A model generated the notes under the pieces. It was not told the DNA's origin. It saw only the letters and a program-made list of their open reading frames with translations, and ran no database searches. Below are positions 57,175 through 64,000 of a DNA stretch of 64,000 bases, one piece after another. Every line of letters begins with the position of its first letter. Position 1 is the stretch's first letter. This DNA comes from Aristolochia californica. Taxonomy: Eukaryota; Streptophyta; Magnoliopsida; Piperales; Aristolochiaceae. The stretch is from NCBI GenBank assembly GCA_029961685.1, contig JARWKL010000012.1:21809227-21873226 (forward strand), given 5' to 3'. A program made the position numbers and the translations under genes.

Positions 57175-57529
57175 TAGGGGTAGCATCAAACTGAGGAGTT
57201 CGTGAGCGACGCAAGCTCGGCTCGGTTCGATTCGGTTTATCTAGATCTCGAACTGAATTCAAGATCCAGATCAGGCTCTTTTAAGTTAACAAGCCGAGCT
57301 CGACCAAACTATGGTTCTGTTTGAAAGCTCACGAGCCAGCTCGTTAACTTAACGAGGGCCCGAGAGCCAGGAGTTGTTAGAGATAACTCTTCGTGTTTAT
57401 CGACTTCTCGAGAATCAGGTGAACGTGGAAATGCAACTAGCCCCTACCTTCTGAAAATAAGGGGAAACAACAATTGATGAACAAGGTATCTTTTCCCCAC
57501 CAACTTTTCCCTCTTGATTTTCTCTTTTC
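57175..57529. repeat. GCTCGAG-rich repeat with TAGGGGTAGC terminus
   Basis: Starts TAGGGGTAGCATCAAA and contains repeated GAGCTCG and CTCACGAGCC-like motifs. The terminus resembles hAT-type TIRs, but no opposite end or 8-bp duplication was found, so assignment is tentative. Confidence 0.35.
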
Positions 57530-58830
57530 CCATATATAGAAACATTAGGCCCTTCAAAAAAGGGTGAGCCAATGACAACAAAGTCGGAACAAAGTCGCGA
57601 CGGGTCCCTATGCCGCCTCCCCTATTTCTCCACCGTTTTCTAGACACATATATCTCTTTCTGAGAATCATTATTGTCAATTATAGACGAGAAACTGGTGT
57701 TCTCAGTTGCCGATGGCAAAGCTTGTTGAGAAGCTTGGTAGTAGGGAGAGGAAGCTGGGGCCAAAACCGTTGTTGTGATTCACCTTCAAAAGTCTCCAGT
57801 GGTAACGGTTGCCATTGAATTGGTTTTTCTCCCATCTCTCTTTCCCATTCATCTCCAAGGGCTTTCTGTACATAACCAACAACCTTCGTTTTCTATTCTC
57901 CCTTCGCATTGAAGCGTTCTATTAACCTTGCGGAAAGGAAAATCATATATAGGCTTTGGCGCGTGATTGGTCACGGTGGTCGTTAGGTTTCGTATATCCT
58001 ATAAACAAAGTGCATGATTCATAGGTTTTTACACCAAAGTTTTTCTTTTTCCTATTTTACTTCAGCTTTATACCAGTTGTAGGAAAACTAAAACTCAAAC
58101 CTTCATGTAGAAAACCCCTCCACAAAAATTTTAGTATTTGTTTCCTCTTATTGTTTGAGGTGCTCTCTTAATGCTAACTCCACTCAAGTTTTTTTGAAGA
58201 AGAGATTGGTACCGTTTCACAACTGTTGTTGTAAGAATCCATGCTGCGAAGAAAAAACAAAAATGGGCATGCGATTAAGTCATTCAAAACCATTTTTCTT
58301 ATATTTTTTCTCTGTCTCAATGATCTGGTTTTCTAGTCCTTGAATTCGAATGATCTGATTTAGTACAAATGGAAGAAATTAGCGTTGCTTTGCAAAGGAA
58401 TTTTTTGTGCATGATTATTGAATAAAATTTATGCATAATTATGCAGCTTTTATGAATAATTTTATGCATAGTGTATAGATAATTTTATGCAGCACGGATA
58501 TACAGAGGTTATGCCCAATTTTATATACAATGTATGCATAATTTTATATATAATTTATTTGACATGTATTTTATGCAAAATTTTAAATGTAGGTTAGAGC
58601 TTGAACTCGGTTAAAATTATTGGGCTCGAGATCGATTACAATTTTAGGTTCGAGGCTAGCTTCGGCTCGAGCTCGAGTTCAAAATATTTAAATCAAGCCC
58701 GGCTTGAACATAGGCAGGTTCGGGCTCGACTTGATTCAATGCCACCCCTACATAGAGCCCTTACCCTAGAATTAAAAATGCATTAAAGTCAACTAAACAA
58801 CTTAGACAACTAAAAGCCTGCAAAAGGTTT
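57530..58830 (+). repeat. Spacer block S, copy 4
   Basis: Direct relative of 33661-34925 and 45150-46370, with TTTTATGCATAA iterations at 58420-58590 and a GCTCGAG stretch ending GCCACCCCTA at 58745. No recognisable gene. Confidence 0.6.
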
Positions 58831-59066
58831 ACAAAAGTAGAGCATCCAACCAGAGAAGCATTTTTTTGTTTTTCTGTGACATTGCCAGCATCACTTGTTG
58901 TAGCATACCCCAATACGAATAAGCAACCGAACAACAAGTTGAACTATCACTGGCACCACTGGTAACTTTTGCTTCGACATTAATAAGCTTTGTGGGATCT
59001 GCCCCAATGGTTGCCTCATTGGCAAAATGCAGCATGTCCCCGGTAACCTCAGCCATGGGGTCTCTG
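58831..59066 (-). repeat. Fragment of the 46365-46583 sequence
   Basis: Direct copy of 46365-46583, interrupted at CTCTG (59062-59066) by the LTR of the next element. The uninterrupted sequence continues at 46584. The minus-strand frame 58829-59086 resembles the end of the plus-strand frame at 16151-16381; coding not established. Confidence 0.55.
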
Positions 59067-59614
59067 TGTTGTGGATTCCATAGCACAACAGGTAGTTCAG
59101 AGGTAGCGTGGACGAGTCAGAGACTCAGGACGTAACTTAGTGGAGTAGCGCAGAGCTTAGCGAGTTCAGGAAGTGACTCAGAGCTTAGCGAGTTCAGGAC
59201 GTGACTCAGGGGAGTAGTGTTAGTGAGTTTATGTTGTTATTTTTATTGTTTTTGTCAAAAAGGGTAGCCGGGATGGCAAAGTTGTAATAATCAGAAACAA
59301 AATACTTGAACCTTGGTTTATTAGGCATCGAGAAGGAATGAGAAACCAAGAAAGAACTTACAGGGATCTACGTTCTCCCAAAGGAACCAGGGTCGGCGTT
59401 CCCCTAGAACCCAAGGTGAAGGCTCCCTTTGACGACCCTTAATCCCTTCCTTCTGTTCCGACTTCTACTCTTCCCCACACTTCCAGTTCGTATTACATCT
59501 CACCGGCAACCATAGGTCGTCCAGAGAGAAGTTGGAAACTAGAAACAGGTTCGAAAGCTTCAGAAAATCTCTCCCTTCGTAGGATAACTTGATCTATGGT
59601 CAGAGACCACAACA
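59067..59614 (+). repeat. 5' LTR of chromovirus-like element
   Basis: 548 bp bounded by a perfect 8-bp inverted repeat, TGTTGTGG and CCACAACA. Contains GAGTTCAGGA-GTGACTCAG iterations near 59105-59215. Confidence 0.8.
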
Positions 59615-59617
59615 CAT

Positions 59618-59628
59618 TGGTATCAGAG
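59618..59628 (+). promoter_or_regulatory. Primer-binding site (initiator Met-tRNA type)
   Basis: TGGTATCAGAG three bases after the LTR end, matching the complement of the initiator Met-tRNA 3' end. Confidence 0.75.
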
Positions 59629-59684
59629 TGGGTCAATATGGGAGAATCATCAACCAACACTGATTTGCTGGCTGGTTCAGAGAG

Positions 59685-61178
59685 ATGATGCAGGCTGAGA
59701 CGGAGCACAGCTACGCCAGAGTTGGGGAAACCAAAGAACGTCTGATTGCATTACTGGACAGTCAAGTCGCCCAACAGGTACAAGTTCAATTTGAAAATTT
59801 ATCACAACAACTATATCATATTGTTGGGGGAAGAAGCTTTGACCCACGGGATGGAGGGAGGAGCCTTGCGCCCAGACAAGGGCCTCCATTTGTTGGACGC
59901 ACAGAACCTCCAGCAATAGGGGGAAATTTTAGTCCCGGTGGAGGGACAATCCCGAGGTACACTAAATTGGAATTTCCAATTTTTAACGGATCAGAGGACC
60001 CATTGATATGGCTTTATCGGTGTGAGAAATGTTTTTCTCACCAACGAACTGCAGACAGTGAAAAAGTGGGATTGGCCACCTTCCATATGCTCGATGAAGC
60101 GCAGCTATGGGGCCATCAGTTAGAATTGGAATATCTCGACTTGAATTGGCAGGAATTCAAGGAATTGTGCTCCATCCGGTTTGGGCCTCCGGCTCAAAAC
60201 AATCCCCTAGGGGACCTGGTGCTGTTACGACAAACTAGCAAACTGGAACAATACCAAAAGAGCTTCCAAGAGAAATTAGCCAGGGCTAGCAATGTCGTCA
60301 GAGTGGACCAGCAAGTTAGCTTGTTTACGACAGGCCTGACAGAAGCCCTTCGCCTGGAAGTGGAGCTCCTGGCCCTGATAGAGTTGGCTAGAGCAATGAA
60401 TTTGGCAAGAGCCCTTGAAGCCAAGCACTGATTTCAATCACGCAGACCTCCATGGCAGGGAGATCGACAATCTACAGCCACCTCCCACACAGCACCCCCA
60501 TGGCGTAATGCGGCCACTGCCAGCTCCCCTCAGTTGCCCAAAACAAGCCCAACTCAACCTACCTTCATCCGGAAATTAAAGACGGAGGAAATGGAAGATC
60601 GAAGGTCCTACGACTTATGCTACAATTGTGATGAAAAATATACCTTCGGACATCAATGCCCGAAATTATTTTGGTTAGAACTTGACATTGATGAAGAGCC
60701 AGTGGCAGAAGAACAGATCCCAAAGCCAGTGGCAGAAGAACAGATCCCAAAGCCAATGGCCGAAGAACCAGATCCTGAAATATCCCTCCACGCCATTACA
60801 GGTCTACAATCTACCAAGACAATGCAATTATGCGCCCTCGTCAATGATCAACCACTCCTCAGTCTAGTTGACTCTGGGAGTACGCACAATTTTATTAGCT
60901 TCAATGCAGCCCAGCAATTACATTTACCAGTGCAGACACGTTCAACCGCTTAAGTGTCAGTGGCTAATGGTGCAAAACTTCTGAGTTATGGGATTAGCAG
61001 GGCAGTGTTATTCTCCATTGAGGGTAATCCGTTTGAAACAGAATTTCTGATCATCCCCCTCGTTGGGTTTGATATGGTTCTTGGGATTAAATGGCTACAA
61101 ACTTTGGGGCCAATTTTATGGGATTTCCAAGCATTAACTATGAGCTTTGATATTGTTGTACAGAAGTACACTTTTTAG
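59685..61178 (+). pseudogene. Gypsy gag and protease remnant
   Basis: One frame from 59685 broken by in-frame stops at 60429-60431 (TGA), 60951-60953 (TAA) and 61176-61178 (TAG). The first ~250 codons are a Gypsy gag (YTKLEFPIFNGSEDPLIWLY; core to about 60420). A zinc knuckle CYNCDEKYTFGHQC follows near 60618-60660. A 27-bp tandem (VAEEQIPKP, 60702 onward, about 2.5 units) precedes the protease, whose active site LVDSGSTHNFIS is near 60865-60900; the flap region follows. A short ATG frame at 59638 stops after 16 codons, so the original start is uncertain. Confidence 0.85.
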
Positions 61179-61876
61179 GGGAGCAAGACGGAAATCCTTC
61201 CACACCTCCATGTCATACAATAGTAGCAGCCATCGGTGTCAAATTTTAAAAAATTGTTGGAAGCTTATGAGGATGTCTTTCAGGCTCCTACAGGTCTTCT
61301 GCCTCTCAGACAATGTGACCACAAAATTGCATTGAAGGCTGGGTCTGAGGTCGTAGTGGTGCACCCCTACCGCTACCCCATCTCCAGAACAACGAGATCG
61401 GGAAGCAATGCAAATAGATGTTGGAGCAAGGCTTAATATGCAGAAGTACCTCTCTCCCTTTTCTTCACCGGTCATGTTAGTCAAGAAACAAGACAACACT
61501 TGGAGATTTTGCGTGGATTATCTGGAATTGAACTCCAAAACTATTAAAGACAAACCCTATTCCGATTGTCGATGAGTTATTGGATGAACTTCACGGAGCT
61601 CAAATTTTCAGCAAGCTAGATTTGCGCTCAGGCTACCACCAGGTCCGTATGTCTTCTCAAGATATTTACAAAACAGCCTTCCGGACACAACATGGCCACT
61701 TTGAATTTTTGGTCATGTCCTTCGGTCTCTCCAACCCTCCGTCAACATTTCAAGCCTTAATGAACGAGGTATTCACAGACTATCTACGCAAATTTGTGTT
61801 AGTTTTTTTTAACGACATATTGATTTTCAGCAAGTCCATTACCTCAACATTTAGAGCATGGTTTTTCAACTCATAA
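61179..61876 (+). pseudogene. Gypsy reverse transcriptase remnant
   Basis: RT homology in several frames: HPYRYP near 61360, [14 protein letters not shown] and [18 protein letters not shown] at 61455-61550, then a frameshift into [19 protein letters not shown] (61585-61640) and [18 protein letters not shown]. The catalytic motif reads FFNDI instead of F-x-D-D, so an active-site Asp is lost in addition to the frameshifts. Dead enzyme. Confidence 0.85.
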
Positions 61877-62800
61877 GAGCACATAGAATTTATTTGAAGA
61901 GAACCAAATGTACGTTTGGCAGCCATAGGTGGCTTATTTGGGCCACATTATTACTGCATCAGGGGTCACAGTGGACCCGGGGAAAATTACAGCAGTGACA
62001 CAATGTCCAACACCGCAAAATGTCTCAGCCTTGTGGGTTTATTGGGCTTAGCCGGCTACTATAGGAAATTCATCTCGAACTACCGCCGTAGCAGCGCCCT
62101 TATCTAACTTGCTGCGCCAAAATGCATTTTTATGGAGTGAGCACACCAGCACCGCCTTCCAAACGCCGAAAATAGCTCTTGCCACCGCACCTGTCTTATA
62201 GTTGCCCAATTTTGATGAGCTCTTCGTGGTAGAATGTGATGCATCAGGAGGGGGTATCAGCACAGTATTACAGTAGTCCGACCACCCTATTGCTTATTTC
62301 AGCCAACAACTCACCCTTCATCAACACAAGTTACCCGCATACGAACGCGAGCTGATTGGCTTGGCAAAGGTAGTCCGACACTAGAGACCGTATCTATGGG
62401 GCCACGAATTTCTCATCCGCACGGACCATTACAGTTTGAAGTATTTTTTGGATTAGCGTATTTCTACCTCTCTTCAGCAACAATAGATTAGTAAGTTGCT
62501 CGGATTCGATTTTTCTGTGGAACACAAAGCTGGCAAGTTGAATGCAGCAGCCAATGCGCTATCACGCAGGTCCGAGGACTTACCATAATTAGCTGCCATA
62601 AGTCAACCGAGGCCAGTCCTCTTAGACTCCATCAGGGAGGCACATCGCCACACTCCAGAACTACAAGACTTACAGCAGCAAATTCATGCTGACACAATGG
62701 GTTCAACTTGGACGGTGCAGAATGACATCATTCAGTTTCAGCATCGCATCTATTTGCCACAGTCTTCTCCTCTCATTGGTCGGGTAGTATCAGCGTATCA
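61877..62800 (+). pseudogene. Gypsy RNase H remnant
   Basis: Broken by several stops. Recognisable pieces are LVGLLGLAGYYRKFISNYR-like sequence near 62030-62080, ELFVVECDASGGGI (RNase H Asp) near 62218-62260, PIAYFSQQL, AYERELIGLAKVV, RTDHYSLKYFLD and HKAGKLNAAANALSR near 62525-62565. No intact frame. Confidence 0.8.
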
Positions 62801-64000
62801 TGACAACCATCATGAAGGGATTCCAAAAGACCCTATTTCGGCTCCACAAAGAGTTTTATTGGGGGGAGTATGAGAGCCTCCATTACAGCCTATGTCGTTG
62901 CGTGCCAGACCTGTCTGTGCAACAAGGTGGAGCATTTATCTCCTGCTGGGGTACTCCAGCCGCAACAGCTTCCCACACAGGTATGGGCAGACTTATCTAT
63001 GGATTTTATTGAGGGTCTTCCCAAGTCTTCGGGGAAATCCATTATTTTGGTGGTAGTAGACCATTTCTCCAAATACAGTCACTTCATTCCCATGGAACAT
63101 CCGTACACGGTAGCGTCAGTAGCCCACATCTTCCTCAAACACATTGTCCGACTCCACGGCATTCCGGAGTCCATTGTCAGTGACCAAGATGTTGTTTTTA
63201 CAAGTCACTTCTGGCGGGATCTCATTAAATTTTGCGGCACCACTGCACTTCTCTTCAGCCTCTCACCCACACTCCGATGGCCAAACTGAAGTACTTAACT
63301 GCACCTTAGCCATGTATTTAAGGTGCTTGGTAGGTGATTGACCGAAGAAGTGGGTGGATTGTCTTCCCTGGGTGGAGTATTCATACAACACTTCCTTCCA
63401 CACAGCACTAAAGGTGTTAAGTACCTAGCCAATACTACCCAAAAGATCGGCCTGTTAGGTAGCAAAAAGTCAAGTACTTAACCCCAGGACCATAACAGTA
63501 CACCCACCCTCATGAGCCAATGACCACAGCCGCCGACTGGGATTAACACACACATCTATCGGGATGACCACGGTCGGGATTAACACACACAAGTATCGGG
63601 ACGTCCGGGATTAACACACACAAACGCCCTGCGCGGGAGTCGAACTCGGGATGTAGAGCCAGCTCTGATACTAAATGTTAAACACCTAGCCAATACTACC
63701 CAAAAGACCGGCCTGCTAGGTAGCAGAAAGCCAAGTACTTAACCCAAAGACCATAACACAAGGACAATCCATTAAGAATAGTGTATGGTAGAGACCCTCC
63801 ACATCTCCTTTCCTATGACCACGGCTCCACTTGAGTAGACGCAGTGGATAAAGCACTCCTGGATAGAGATCAGTTATTGGAGGTTATTCACCAGTGCCTC
63901 AACCAAGTTCAAACACGTATGTAAACTTATTATGATAAGGGTCGCCGGGGCATTCATTATAATACAAGGGATTTTGTTTGGCTCAAACTCCAACACTACC
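62801..64000 (+). pseudogene. Gypsy integrase remnant, interrupted by a TRIM
   Basis: Zinc-region fragment (CQTCLCNKVEH near 62900), then the core in the frame 62870-63289: first Asp in ADLSMDFIEGLPKS, second Asp in ESIVSDQDVVFTSHFW. A shift is followed by the Glu in SDGQTEVLNCTLAMYLRC (about 63270-63325). A stop at 63339-63341 and the TRIM insertion (63415-63758) follow; homology then resumes with IVYGRDPPHLLSYDH at about 63775-63825. The C-terminal domain continues past the window end. Confidence 0.82.
63415..63758 (-). mobile_element. TRIM (344-bp LTR mini-element)
   Basis: Two 83-bp LTRs (63415-63497 and 63676-63758), eight differences by eye, each TG...CA. On the minus strand the right-hand LTR is 5' and is followed by a primer site TAGTATCAGAGC (63662-63673), one base from the Met-tRNA type. 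Then comes a B-box-like GAGTTCGACTCCCGCG. The 178-bp interior has three GGGATTAACACACACA iterations. AAAGG (63410-63414) and CAAGG (63759-63763) are the likely target duplication with one mismatch. No coding capacity. It sits inside integrase sequence of the older Gypsy element. Confidence 0.85.

Larger units (their letters stand above)
59067..64000 (+). mobile_element. Decayed chromovirus-like Ty3/Gypsy retrotransposon (runs off the window)
   Basis: LTR, Met-tRNA-type primer site, gag, zinc knuckle, protease, RT, RNase H and integrase in Gypsy order on the plus strand, all with stops or frameshifts. The 3' LTR is beyond the window. It inserted after CTCTG, compared with the empty site at 46583/46584. 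A TRIM (63415-63758) is nested in the integrase region. Clade within the chromoviruses not resolved because the C-terminal domain is outside the window. Confidence 0.85.

Noticed and set aside
59637..59690. Start of gag at the ATG just after the primer site
   Set aside because: This frame stops after 16 codons; gag similarity lies in the frame from 59685, so the original start cannot be fixed.

Overview
The window is nuclear plant DNA, most likely from a woody or otherwise repeat-rich flowering plant. It is AT-rich and has no operons. It carries plant type I MADS-box genes and Athila-like and chromovirus-like Ty3/Gypsy elements. It also carries small LTR elements primed by initiator Met-tRNA, a TRIM, fold-back repeats and several long poly-G/poly-C runs. 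Species cannot be named from the sequence alone.

The host genes are a cluster of intronless M-gamma (AGL80-like) MADS-box genes in two subfamilies. Subfamily A (179 aa, 'KKVTLAW' start) has intact copies at 3927-4466 (+) and 25199-25738 (-) and broken copies at 10397-10901 and 35594-36135. Subfamily B (228 aa, 'KKVKLAW' start, longer C-terminus) has intact copies at 12773-13459 (-) and 49522-50208 (+), a one-base-frameshifted copy at 43744-44432 and a C-terminal stub at 39751-40013. AGL80-type proteins are transcription factors of the female gametophyte and endosperm; that role is inferred here.

The cluster is built from nested inverted duplications. IR1 pairs 1-7033 with 22651-34321; its second arm holds about 4.6 kb more, mostly LTR-element sequence. 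IR2 pairs 11240-16361 with 46365-51763. IR3 pairs 37043-39750 with 51765-54525. There are also direct copies of a spacer block (33661-34925, 45150-46370, 57530-58830, and inverted at 1-636) and of the subfamily A block (about 2216-4830, 8560-11239, 35500-36900). Breakpoints often lie inside or at the edge of mobile elements.

Mobile elements: an Athila-like element (16362-22651) reduced to LTR, an unusually long complement of tRNA-Asp, the 3' half of pol and a truncated second LTR; a compound non-autonomous LTR element (29659-33660); a complete non-autonomous LTR element with AATTT target duplications (53863-56393) and a partial paralogue (37043-37741); a decayed chromovirus-like Gypsy element (59067 to the window end) with a 344-bp TRIM inside its integrase region; a candidate DNA transposon (6924-8402); and a fold-back repeat (2881-3172, copy 26493-26787).

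The strongest anomaly is at 17805-17863. The Athila-like primer-binding site runs on to match 57 of 59 bases of the complement of mature tRNA-Asp(GUC), including the complement of the non-templated CCA, and is then joined to the RNase H part of pol with gag, protease and RT missing. This looks like a fossil of reverse transcription reading deep into its own tRNA primer before a template jump.
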